Assembly: GCF_963667735.1 (NCBI RefSeq) | Contig: NZ_OY763919.1 | Location: 2,047,539-2,111,538 of the forward strand | Reading direction: 5' to 3' | Origin: an uncultured Methanoregula sp. | Lineage (GTDB): Archaea > Halobacteriota > Methanomicrobia > Methanomicrobiales > Methanospirillaceae | DNA length: 64,000 bases | Part shown: piece by piece, positions 41,737 to 50,032 of the stretch | How the letters are laid out: the number at the start of each line of letters is the position of its first letter | How positions within the stretch are numbered: the stretch's first letter is position 1 | The notes under the pieces: model-generated | What the model saw: the letters and a program-made list of their open reading frames with translations, nothing else | Told to the model about the DNA's origin: nothing | The model's database searches: none | Position numbers and translations under genes: made by a program

Positions 41737-43251
41737 ATGAAGCGCACCGAGCATATCGCCATGATCGCGCATGACATGGGGCTCATCTTTGAGTTCCTGG
41801 GCATCGCGTCCCTCCTGCCGTTCGTTGTGCTTGCTATCTTCCAAGAGTGGGATCTCGTCATCCCCCTCGCATCCGCCCCTCTTGTTTTTCTCACGCTCGG
41901 GTTTTTGATATCGCATATCCCGCACAAGGACCTGGAGCCATCGTTCTCCGTCACCCTGAGTGCGGTTGCCCTCTCGTGGCTCGCCATTGCTTTTATCGGG
42001 GCACTCCCGTTCGTCTTCGGCCTCGGGATGTCCTACACAGATGCGATCTTCGAGGCCATGTCCGGCTGGACCGGGACCGGCTTTACCATGATCCAGTCCC
42101 TTGACACCACCCCCAACACGCTCCTCTTCTGGCGATCGTTCATGCAGTGGATTGGCGGCATCGGGATCATCGCGTTCGGCATCTCTCTCCGGCGCAAGAC
42201 CCGCGTCTCGCTCTTCCGGCTTTACCGGGCAGAAGGCCGGGAGGAGGAGCTCGTCTCGCCCGCGGCCTCATCGAGCCGGCGGATGTGGATGATCTACCTT
42301 GTCCTGACGTTTGCCTTCACCGGCCTCATCATGCTTGTAGGAATCCCGCTCTGGGACTCCCTGAACCTTGTCATGGTGGCGATCGCAACCGGGGGGTTCA
42401 CGCTCCATACCGGGGGTATCTCCTATTACCACAACCCGTACCTGGAGGCGCTGCTCATCCCCGTCATGATTGCCGGTGCGATACCGTTCAAGATATTCTT
42501 CCTGCTCTATTACGGCAAGCTGCGGGATATGTTCCATGACCGGATCGTCCAGGTCTTCCTGTTCATCGCACTTGCCGGCTCCGTCATCACCTCCCTGGAT
42601 CTGTTCATCTCCTCAAACATCCCCATCACCACCGCCTTCCGCCAGGGAGTTTTTACCGCGGTGTCCGGCCTGTGCACCTGTGGATATGAGAATGCCGCTC
42701 CCCATTCCTGGGTCACCATTCCGCTGGTCGTCATCACCATGCTGATGTTCATCGGGGGGGCCATGGGAAGCACGGCCGGGGGGGTCAAGGTGAACCGGGT
42801 GATGCTTGTGTTTGCCGGTGTCAGGTGGTGGTTCCGGCGCTTCTTTGTCAGCAGCCGGGTGATCGTTCCCCTCCGGTTTGGCGGAAAGAGCGTATCGAAG
42901 AAGATCTCGGATCTCGCGATCTCCAACAACCTTCTGGTCATCGTCATCTATGTGCTCACGATCTTTGTTGCAACCATTGTCACCCTCCACCTGTACATCA
43001 CCTCGTTCCGGCTCGAGGAGGTTATCTTCGAGATGGTATCGGCGCTCTCCAATGCCGGTCTCACCACCGGGTTCATCAGTGCGGCAAGTCCCCTGTCCTT
43101 GAAATGGATCTTTATCATCCTCATGTGGCTGGGACGTCTTGAGATCGTTCCTATCATCATCATCCTGATGGGCCTTGTAAAGGAGCTCAATGACGATATC
43201 TCCAAGGAGGAGACCGGTACGGACGAGGAGGAAGGGCACCTTTCCTTCTGA
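41737..43251 (+). CDS. trkH: Potassium uptake protein TrkH/KtrB
   Basis: This is a K+ channel-like transporter of 504 residues with four pore repeats. The filter-like loops are Gly-Trp-Thr-Gly-Thr-Gly-Phe (about 110), Ala-Thr-Gly-Gly-Phe-Thr (about 218), Leu-Cys-Thr-Cys-Gly-Tyr-Glu (about 310) and Ser-Asn-Ala-Gly-Leu-Thr-Thr-Gly-Phe (about 440). This family normally needs the cytosolic regulator TrkA/KtrA, which is not encoded next to it. Some codons here are rich in C and G compared with neighbours. Confidence 0.94.
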   Translation: MKRTEHIAMIAHDMGLIFEFLGIASLLPFVVLAIFQEWDLVIPLASAPLVFLTLGFLISHIPHKDLEPSFSVTLSAVALSWLAIAFIGALPFVFGLGMSYTDAIFEAMSGWTGTGFTMIQSLDTTPNTLLFWRSFMQWIGGIGIIAFGISLRRKTRVSLFRLYRAEGREEELVSPAASSSRRMWMIYLVLTFAFTGLIMLVGIPLWDSLNLVMVAIATGGFTLHTGGISYYHNPYLEALLIPVMIAGAIPFKIFFLLYYGKLRDMFHDRIVQVFLFIALAGSVITSLDLFISSNIPITTAFRQGVFTAVSGLCTCGYENAAPHSWVTIPLVVITMLMFIGGAMGSTAGGVKVNRVMLVFAGVRWWFRRFFVSSRVIVPLRFGGKSVSKKISDLAISNNLLVIVIYVLTIFVATIVTLHLYITSFRLEEVIFEMVSALSNAGLTTGFISAASPLSLKWIFIILMWLGRLEIVPIIIILMGLVKELNDDISKEETGTDEEEGHLSF

Positions 43252-43331
43252 CCGTTGCTTTGATCACTAAACAGTCCGCCACCTCATCGCTTATCTTGGT
43301 GCAGAACGTATAGTACTGGATACGGTGATCC

Positions 43332-44537
43332 ATGGCTGAGGTACATATTCTCGGGACAGCGCATGTCTCGCAGCAGAGTGTTGATGAAGTAAAGGCTGCG
43401 ATTGCGGAGTATAAACCCGATGTTGTTGCCGTGGAGCTCGACCAGGCCCGCTTCCAGGCATTGAAACGGCAGGCCCGGGATCCGACGGTCGAGGATGTCC
43501 TGGAAGTCAAGAACTTCAACTCGCTCCTGGTCCAGTGGCTCCTTGCCTATCTCCAGCGCAAGATCGGCATCGATGTCGGCGTTGATCCGGGCGCCGAGAT
43601 GAAAGCAGCAATCGAGGAAGCCGAGAAGAACAACATCCCGATTGCGCTGGTGGATCGCGACATCCGCGTAACCCTCATGCGGTTCTGGCGCTCCATGGGG
43701 ATCTTCGAGAAGATCAAGATGATCTGGGCGCTTGTCATCTCCATTGCCGAGGTGGACAAGGGACAGGAGATCGATATCGAGTCCTTAAAAGAGCAGAACG
43801 TCATCGACATGGTGATGGAGGAGTTCCGGAAATTCTCCCCGAACGGGGCCCGCGCCCTGATCGATGAACGGGATGCGTTCATCGCCCACCAGCTCGTCCT
43901 CCTGAAGCTCCAGCGTCCCGAGGCCCGGATCCTTGCCGTGGTCGGCGCCGGGCACCGGCAGGGAATTTCCAACTATCTGGATAATCCTGCATCGCTGCCC
44001 CCCTTCGACAGCCTGGTCCGGGAACCCAAGTCATTTCCCTGGGCCAAGATCTTCGGGTTTGCCGTAACCGGGCTCTTTGCCTTCCTGCTTGCAGCGATTG
44101 CGTTCTCCGGTGTAGGCTGGAATGTCCTTCTCTATGCCTTCCTCTTCTGGGTGGTGATCCATGGTGTCCTTGCTGCCATCTTCACCCTTCTTGCCGGAGG
44201 GCATCCGTACTCGGCTCTCACCTGTTTCTGTGTTGCGTGGATGACATCCTTGAATCCGATGCTCCATGCGGGATGGATCGCGGCCTATGTCGAGGCACGG
44301 GTGCGCAAGCCGCCGATCACGGATTTCCGGAAAATTTACGAATCTGAAACACTCGGCGACATGGCAAAGATCCCGCTCTTCCGGGTAGTTCTTGTGGCAG
44401 CCCTTGCCAATCTCGGCAGCCTGCTCGGGACCATCCTGTACTTCATCTTTGTCTTCCCGGTTATCGGCGTTGATCCTGCTGTCGTGATATCTACGGGCAT
44501 CTCCAATATGTGGAAATGGATTTGCGGGATCTTCTGA
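43332..44537 (+). CDS. TraB/PrgY-family protein
   Basis: This encodes 401 residues. The first 240 form the TraB domain with Gly-Thr-Ala-His-Val-Ser (about 8-13), Ala-Val-Glu-Leu-Asp (about 35-39), Asp-Glu-Arg-Asp-Ala (near 178) and Gly-Ala-Gly-His (near 204), residues thought to build a metal-dependent peptidase-like site. The last 160 hold four or five membrane spans. The enterococcal relative blocks pheromone signalling; in archaea the role is unknown. It stands alone, about 80 bases after trkH. Confidence 0.9.
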   Translation: MAEVHILGTAHVSQQSVDEVKAAIAEYKPDVVAVELDQARFQALKRQARDPTVEDVLEVKNFNSLLVQWLLAYLQRKIGIDVGVDPGAEMKAAIEEAEKNNIPIALVDRDIRVTLMRFWRSMGIFEKIKMIWALVISIAEVDKGQEIDIESLKEQNVIDMVMEEFRKFSPNGARALIDERDAFIAHQLVLLKLQRPEARILAVVGAGHRQGISNYLDNPASLPPFDSLVREPKSFPWAKIFGFAVTGLFAFLLAAIAFSGVGWNVLLYAFLFWVVIHGVLAAIFTLLAGGHPYSALTCFCVAWMTSLNPMLHAGWIAAYVEARVRKPPITDFRKIYESETLGDMAKIPLFRVVLVAALANLGSLLGTILYFIFVFPVIGVDPAVVISTGISNMWKWICGIF

Positions 44538-44670
44538 AGTATCCTGATATCTTCTCTTTTTCTCTTCCTCCCGCCGGTTCCGCAGGGTCCGGTCCTGGAT
44601 CCGGATGCCCCGGAAATCAACTCAATAACCATTTATGTGCCGGTATCGCAATCTTTCCTTGAGTGGTATC

Positions 44671-45639
44671 ATGGCAGATCGTTTTATTCAGGTATGGAAA
44701 AAACCGGTGCCCTTTGCTGCACTCTTTTTCCTTGTACTGGCCGGGCTCGTCATCCCCGCCGCTGCAGTGGATTTCTCCACGTCCCAGTATAATGGCAATG
44801 TCCAGGCCGGGGGCACGATAAGTTATGCAGTACTTGCCGGGGTTCCCTGGGATGGAGAACCGGTGGATCTTCTTGTGGATGTCATGGGCATCAACCAGAA
44901 ACCGGATCTGCAGTTTGTTGCTGTAGAACCGGTTAAGGATACATATGCCTATTCCGCCCGGAAATACGTCCAGGTCAACTCCTCCGAGATACACGTTGAA
45001 AATGGGAACAAAAAGCAGATTATCCTCACGCTCCAGGTTCCCGCGGATGCCGGGAGCGGCGGAAGGTACGCCATGGTTGTTATCCATACGCTTCCCGGGA
45101 AAAATGTGACCGCTGCGGATTACAATATCCCGGTCTTCTTGACTCTCCTTGGAACTTCCCAGACCGTTTCGGGGAGCATAACTTCGCTTGATGCAGGAAA
45201 TGTGAATGCCGGCCAACCGGTCATCATCAATACCGGCTACAAGAATACCGGCAATATTCACCAGATCAACGTGGCGAACACCATAACGATCTCGGGATCT
45301 GATGGAAATGCCGTCATCACCAACACGACAACCCTGGATACCGCACTTCTTCCGGATAAATCGTACACCTTCATCCTCCAGCCCGATACCCGCAATCTTC
45401 CTGCGGGATCCTATACCGTCGCATCCCGGGTCACTGCCAACGGGAAGGAACTGATGGACCGGAAAACAACAACCCTCGTTATATCCGGTTCCGGCCAGGT
45501 TACGACGACAACCTCTGCTCCGGCCGCTGCAGCCACTCCCGCGCCCGCTCCCACGAAATCCTCCCTGCTTTCTCTATCAGGCATTGCCGCAATCCTGGGT
45601 GCCGTGGCTCTTGTATCGGTGTGGAAAAAACAATCATAA
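44671..45639 (+). CDS. Secreted surface protein with C-terminal membrane anchor
   Basis: This encodes about 322 residues. A signal peptide (span about 15-32, cut near Ala-Ala-Ala-Val) is followed by two Ig-like beta domains (about 33-155 and 160-270). A Thr/Ala/Pro linker leads to a final hydrophobic helix and Lys-Lys-Gln-Ser. This layout resembles archaeal surface proteins that are anchored through the C terminus. The ATG at 44671 is used since the 12 upstream codons overlap the promoter (ACCATTTATG). A T-run follows the stop. Confidence 0.8.
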   Translation: MADRFIQVWKKPVPFAALFFLVLAGLVIPAAAVDFSTSQYNGNVQAGGTISYAVLAGVPWDGEPVDLLVDVMGINQKPDLQFVAVEPVKDTYAYSARKYVQVNSSEIHVENGNKKQIILTLQVPADAGSGGRYAMVVIHTLPGKNVTAADYNIPVFLTLLGTSQTVSGSITSLDAGNVNAGQPVIINTGYKNTGNIHQINVANTITISGSDGNAVITNTTTLDTALLPDKSYTFILQPDTRNLPAGSYTVASRVTANGKELMDRKTTTLVISGSGQVTTTTSAPAAAATPAPAPTKSSLLSLSGIAAILGAVALVSVWKKQS

Positions 45640-45650
45640 TTTTTTCTTTT
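45640..45650 (+). terminator. T-run after the surface protein gene
   Basis: TTTTTTCTTTT directly follows the stop codon, a typical archaeal U-tract terminator. Confidence 0.5.
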
Positions 45651-45728
45651 GATACGGTCCCTTCAAACAGATCTACAGGATTGTCATCATTGCCCGTGCT
45701 TCGAACCGTGACCTGCCCGGAACGAGGG

Positions 45729-46064
45729 TTACTGCAGTGCTCCAATCTCCTGATCGATCCAGCCCCGGATCAGGATCTTCAGTGCGTCCCGGTCCATGCC
45801 TTCGTGGTACTTCTGGCGGATGGTGATCTCGAGCCGGTCGAGAATGGGGGTAACAATGGTGAAGTAGGACTGCTGGCCCGAGAAGCCGCCTTCTCTGCCG
45901 AGACGGATCATGACAAGCTCGTTGAGGTGCTCCAGTTCTCCGGTCATGTCGATGATATTTTCAAGGGTAAGTGTGAACTGCCCGGTCGGCTCCGATGTAT
46001 CGCATCCGGCAGGACTCGCGCTGCTGCCGTCCGATCCGGATTCCGGTGGTTCATGGTTGGGCAT
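45729..46064 (-). CDS. Small conserved-looking protein, unknown
   Basis: This encodes about 111 residues. The first 30 are disordered (Pro/Ser/Gly/Glu). The rest is helical with amphipathic pattern (Leu-Thr-Leu-Glu-Asn-Ile-Ile-Asp-Met-Thr, then Ile-Val-Thr-Pro-Ile-Leu-Asp-Arg-Leu-Glu-Ile-Thr-Ile). I choose ATG 46064 (Met-Pro-Asn-His-Glu) over 46133. No family is recognised. It is divergent from the caspase-like gene with about 168 bases between the starts, so the two may share control. Confidence 0.55.
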   Translation of the reverse strand: MPNHEPPESGSDGSSASPAGCDTSEPTGQFTLTLENIIDMTGELEHLNELVMIRLGREGGFSGQQSYFTIVTPILDRLEITIRQKYHEGMDRDALKILIRGWIDQEIGALQ

Positions 46065-46232
46065 AAGAGAGATCCCGTGTACCGTTTCCCCTGGTGCATG
46101 ATCCCCGTTCTGACCGGGGCGAATGATCAGCATCGGATCTTTTGAAAAATAAATGCTTCCCTGCCCCCATGCGGATCACAAAACTTTATGCAGTCCCGTG
46201 TTCTCTCATTTCATAATACACCGTGTGATCGC

Positions 46233-46934
46233 ATGCCCGGCTCAGCACTCCTTGTCATCGAAGGGCTCTGGTGGACGCCCGAACAGAAACCAAAGAGGCC
46301 TTCTGTCCTCCTTTTCCTGGAAGGCCTTGAGAGTTATCGCGGGGATTTCAACATCTATTATGCGAACTTTTACGAGAAAGTCGGGTTCCGCCGGGCTCTT
46401 GAGGATGATCTCACGAACACGAGCGAGGACCGGCTTTTCCTGTACGTTGCAGCGCACGGGACCGGGAAGCGGATCGGCGGGCTCAAAGCCAAGACCGGCA
46501 TGAAGCTCCCGGCCATGTTCAAGGCCGTGAAGAATGCTGCAAACTACTCCAATATCGAAGGGGTGCTCATCGGTTCGTGCAGCGTGGGGAACAATATCGA
46601 CGATTTCATCTCCACGACCAAGAACTCTCATATCGCCTGGATCTTCGGCTATACCTGCGAGATCGGCTGGATGGCAAGCACGCTCATCGATGTCTCGATC
46701 TTCGAGCATTTAATGAAACTCAAGAAGAGCGATCTCAAGGATCGGAGAAAGATCCTGGACGCGTTCGAGAAAGCCCTGCGGCGGTTCAATGGCGATTACG
46801 TGCTCTGCAAGATGAAAGGAAAGAACATTCCCCTAAAAAAAGCAATAACCCTGGTTGTCCAGCCCCGGGGTTTGGGGTTCAAGGCCCAGGACGAGACCGC
46901 GTACCTGCTGGAGAATCTGGGCTGGGATTCCTGA
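46233..46934 (+). CDS. Caspase-like fold protein (possibly DUF6642-type)
   Basis: This encodes 233 residues. The order of elements fits the caspase/CHAT fold. A strand ending in Val-Ala-Ala-His-Gly-Thr-Gly supplies a His (about residue 85). A later strand Val-Leu-Ile-Gly-Ser-Cys-Ser supplies a Cys (about 130). A third strand is Ile-Phe-Gly-Tyr-Thr-Cys-Glu-Ile-Gly-Trp-Met. A peptidase dyad is therefore possible, though the substrate loop cannot be judged. The N-terminal Leu-Val-Ile-Glu-Gly-Leu-Trp is like that of DUF6642-type proteins (from memory). ATG 46233 is used since a TATA box lies near 46176; ATG 46188 would lie too close to it. There is no membrane span. Confidence 0.6.
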   Translation: MPGSALLVIEGLWWTPEQKPKRPSVLLFLEGLESYRGDFNIYYANFYEKVGFRRALEDDLTNTSEDRLFLYVAAHGTGKRIGGLKAKTGMKLPAMFKAVKNAANYSNIEGVLIGSCSVGNNIDDFISTTKNSHIAWIFGYTCEIGWMASTLIDVSIFEHLMKLKKSDLKDRRKILDAFEKALRRFNGDYVLCKMKGKNIPLKKAITLVVQPRGLGFKAQDETAYLLENLGWDS

Positions 46935-46964
46935 CTTCGGAAAAGATGGTGTGGCAGGCCGCTG

Positions 46965-47663
46965 TCAGACCGGCTTTACTTTTATCTCGGGCTTGGGCAG
47001 GTACGGGATCAGGGCTGTTGCGATCTTTGCCAGGTTCATGGACTGGAGCACTACTTTTCCCGGCCCGGTGAGGGTTGTGACAAAGAGCCCTTCGCCCCCG
47101 AAGAGTGCGGTCGTGACCCCCCCGGCAAGGGAGATGTCGTAGCTGACCGTATCGTCAAAGCCGACCACAAGGCCGGTCTGGACCTTGACGGTCTCCCCGG
47201 GCTGGAGGGTCCGTTCCGCTATATCCCCGCAGCAGTGGAGGAGGAGGGTGCCGTTTCCCGACATCTTCTCAAAGACAAAACCTCCTCCGCCAAAGAGTCC
47301 TGCCGGGATATTGGCGGTTACCGCCATGTCCAGCTCGATTCCCTCGTCGCAGCAGAGGAATGATTCCCGCTGGGCAATGAACTGTTTCCCGAAAGTGATC
47401 TCTACGGCAAAAATCTTACCGGGAATCGTGCCTGCAAATGCAACGAACCCCGGTCCATCGGGCGAGACAAACCGGGTGAGAAAGAGGCTCTCACCGGTAA
47501 CTGCCCGTTTCAGCCCGGAGATGATGCCTCCTTTGAGTTCGCTTCCCATGGTCATAGTTCCGCTCATGTTGACCATGGAGCCGGCTTCCGCATAGATTCC
47601 CACCCCGGCGGGCATCTCGATCTCAGCCATCTGGAGATTATTGCCAATGATCCTGTACTTCAT
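46965..47663 (-). CDS. AIM24/TIGR00266-family protein
   Basis: This encodes 232 residues of the all-beta AIM24 (DUF124) family. Marks are Val-Tyr-Ala-Glu-Ala-Gly-Ser-Met-like (Ile-Tyr-Ala-Glu-Ala-Gly-Ser-Met-Val), Gly-Gly-Gly-Gly-Phe-Val-Phe-like glycine runs in the middle and Gly-Glu-Gly-Leu-Phe-Val-Thr near the end. In yeast AIM24 organises inner mitochondrial membrane complexes; in prokaryotes the role is unknown. It converges with the caspase-like gene, with 30 bases between the stops. Confidence 0.9.
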   Translation of the reverse strand: MKYRIIGNNLQMAEIEMPAGVGIYAEAGSMVNMSGTMTMGSELKGGIISGLKRAVTGESLFLTRFVSPDGPGFVAFAGTIPGKIFAVEITFGKQFIAQRESFLCCDEGIELDMAVTANIPAGLFGGGGFVFEKMSGNGTLLLHCCGDIAERTLQPGETVKVQTGLVVGFDDTVSYDISLAGGVTTALFGGEGLFVTTLTGPGKVVLQSMNLAKIATALIPYLPKPEIKVKPV

Positions 47664-47847
47664 GATTCCTCTGACAGGTGATTCGTCGGAAAAGGTTTAA
47701 TGTTTTTGGAAATCCGCCCGGTCGTTTCCCGGCCGGCACAACCCGGGGTACCGGTCCGGATACCGGCGGGACGACAGAGACTACGGGTTTATTATCATAC
47801 CCGCCGATCATAGTCTAATACATCCGTTCCGGTTCTGGTGCATATTC

Positions 47848-49617
47848 ATGGGAAGCCTGTCTGAACTGTTCTGGGAGAAACCGGCCTTGAAGCTTGTCGG
47901 TCTTCTGGTCTTTCTCCTTGTTTTGGCATTATCCGTATTCATCTTCGTTGCTGTCTTCCAGGAGACCCAGCTGATCCTCCAGGAATCCACCGAACACGAA
48001 GCCCTCTCCTCGGTTACAACTGCTGCAGGGATGATCGACGGGGACCAGCTTGCAGTCCTCAGGCCGGGGGATGAACATACTGCTGTCTATCGCTCCATCT
48101 ACAACCGGCTGAATTCCATCCGGGACACAAACCCGGACATCAAGTACGTGTACACCATGAACCGCGTCAATGACACCCTCGTCTTTGTCGTTGATGCGGA
48201 TTACCAGAACCCTTCCGCGATCCTCCCGGGTGCATCCATCGGGCAGCCGTACGGGAATGTCACCCCGGCCATGCTCGAAGGGTTCTATGCCCCGGTCACC
48301 GGGTCGGGTTTCACCACCGATGAGTGGGGGACCGTCTTCTCTTCGTTTGCACCAGTACGCAATTCCCGGGGCGAAGTTGTCGGCATAGTCGGAGTTGACA
48401 TCGATTCGGACATGCTCAACAACCGGATCTTAACGCTCAAAATCCTCTTCCTTCTCGCCCTTTTTGCAACCTTCATCCTTGCCGTATCGGTCGCGGGATT
48501 CACCGCCTCCATGCAGGAGCAGACTTACAAAGTCCTGCGGGAGAACGAGGAATACTTGAAAACGATCATGCACTCGCTCCAGGCCGGGGTGTTCATCATC
48601 GATGCGGAAACGCACGTGATTACGGATATCAACCCCAAGGCCCTGTCCCTGATCGGGGCCAGGAGGGAGGATGTTGTCGGGAAGATCTGCCATACCTTTG
48701 TCTGTCCTGCCGAATCCGGGAAATGTCCGATCACCGATCTTGAGCAGACGGTTGATAATGCAGAACGCATCCTCATCGATATCCATGGCCGGAGGATTCC
48801 CATCATCAAGAGCGTAAACACGATAACGCTCGGCAGCAGGAGACTGCTCATCGAATCCTTTGTCGATATCAGCGCCCGGAAGAAGATGGAGGAGCAGAAC
48901 GCCCATCTCATAAAAGACCTGGAGACCGCCAACACGGAGCTCAAGGATTTTGCGTACATCGTCTCCCATGATCTCAAGGCTCCCCTCCGGGCCATCGGGT
49001 CCCTCTCCCAGTGGCTGTACACCGATTACAAGGACAAATTCGATGAGGATGGCAAAGCCCAGCTGGACCTGATCGTCAACCGGGTCAACCGGATGCAGAA
49101 CCTGATCGAAGGGATCCTGGAATACTCCCGGGTGGGCCGGGTGCACGAGGAGAAAGCCAGCATCAGCCTCGATTCCGTGATCCATGAAGTGACCGACAGC
49201 CTCTCTATTCCCCCCACCATCACGCTGACGATCGATACCCCGCTTCCGGTCATCGTGTACGAGCCGACCCGGATCCACCAGGTCTTCTCGAACCTGATCG
49301 GAAACGCGGTCAAGTACATGGATAAGCCCCAGGGTGAGATTCACGTCGGCTGCATGGAAGAGGGAACGTTCTGGAAATTCTCTGTCCGGGACAATGGCCC
49401 GGGCATAGAAGCCCGGCATTACGAGAAGATCTTCCAGATCTTCCAGACCCTCCAGCCCCGGGATCATATAGAGAGCACCGGCATAGGTCTCTCGATCGTC
49501 AAGAAGATCGTGGAGACCAACGGGGGAAAGATCTGGGTTGAATCGGAGGTAGGAAAGGGAAGTATTTTTTACTTTACCGTGCCGATATCCCAGTTAATGG
49601 ATGGTGAATCCCCATGA
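47848..49617 (+). CDS. Membrane sensor histidine kinase with PAS domain
   Basis: This encodes a 589-residue membrane kinase. Span 1 (about 15-38), an extracellular sensor domain of about 150 residues and span 2 (about 193-216) are followed by a PAS domain (about 235-345). The dimerisation domain carries His in Val-Ser-His-Asp-Leu-Lys-Ala-Pro-Leu-Arg (about 370). The ATP-binding domain has Asn-Leu-Ile-Gly-Asn-Ala, Asp-Asn-Gly-Pro-Gly-Ile and Gly-Ile-Gly-Leu-Ser-Ile. The signal is unknown. The stop overlaps the next response regulator by four bases (ATGA). Confidence 0.93.
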   Translation: MGSLSELFWEKPALKLVGLLVFLLVLALSVFIFVAVFQETQLILQESTEHEALSSVTTAAGMIDGDQLAVLRPGDEHTAVYRSIYNRLNSIRDTNPDIKYVYTMNRVNDTLVFVVDADYQNPSAILPGASIGQPYGNVTPAMLEGFYAPVTGSGFTTDEWGTVFSSFAPVRNSRGEVVGIVGVDIDSDMLNNRILTLKILFLLALFATFILAVSVAGFTASMQEQTYKVLRENEEYLKTIMHSLQAGVFIIDAETHVITDINPKALSLIGARREDVVGKICHTFVCPAESGKCPITDLEQTVDNAERILIDIHGRRIPIIKSVNTITLGSRRLLIESFVDISARKKMEEQNAHLIKDLETANTELKDFAYIVSHDLKAPLRAIGSLSQWLYTDYKDKFDEDGKAQLDLIVNRVNRMQNLIEGILEYSRVGRVHEEKASISLDSVIHEVTDSLSIPPTITLTIDTPLPVIVYEPTRIHQVFSNLIGNAVKYMDKPQGEIHVGCMEEGTFWKFSVRDNGPGIEARHYEKIFQIFQTLQPRDHIESTGIGLSIVKKIVETNGGKIWVESEVGKGSIFYFTVPISQLMDGESP

Positions 49618-50027
49618 AGGACGAGAAGGCCATCCTCCTTGTCGAGGATGATATGGTTGATATGATGTCGGTGAAGCGGGCCCTGAAAGAGCTCCAGGTG
49701 ACAAACCCCCTGTACCATGTGGAAAACGGCGAGGAGGCCCTGGAGTTCCTAAGAAATCCGGCAAATGTGAAACCGGCCATCATCCTTCTCGATCTCAATA
49801 TGCCCAAGATGAACGGGCACGAGTTCCTGGCCATTGCGAAAAAAGACGAGGACCTCAAACGGATACCGGTGATCGTCCTCACCACTTCCCGGGGAGAGCT
49901 GGACAAAGTCCAGAGTTTTGATCAGGGGGTTGCCGGGTACATGATCAAACCCGTAGATTACCAGCAGTTTGTGGAAGTCATGCGCACCATACGGCTCTAC
50001 TGGACCCTGAGTGAATTACCCGGCTGA
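49614..50027 (+). CDS. Single-domain response regulator (Rcp1-like)
   Basis: This 137-residue receiver domain has an acidic pocket Glu11-Asp12-Asp13 and phospho-acceptor Asp60 (Leu-Leu-Asp60-Leu-Asn-Met-Pro). Thr-Thr-Ser-Arg-Gly and Lys-Pro-Val-Asp-Tyr complete it. Like phytochrome-linked Rcp1 it has no output domain. It is coupled by a four-base overlap with the upstream kinase and lies five bases before the next kinase, so it may relay phosphate between the two. Confidence 0.93.
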   Translation: MKDEKAILLVEDDMVDMMSVKRALKELQVTNPLYHVENGEEALEFLRNPANVKPAIILLDLNMPKMNGHEFLAIAKKDEDLKRIPVIVLTTSRGELDKVQSFDQGVAGYMIKPVDYQQFVEVMRTIRLYWTLSELPG

Positions 50028-50032
50028 AACCT

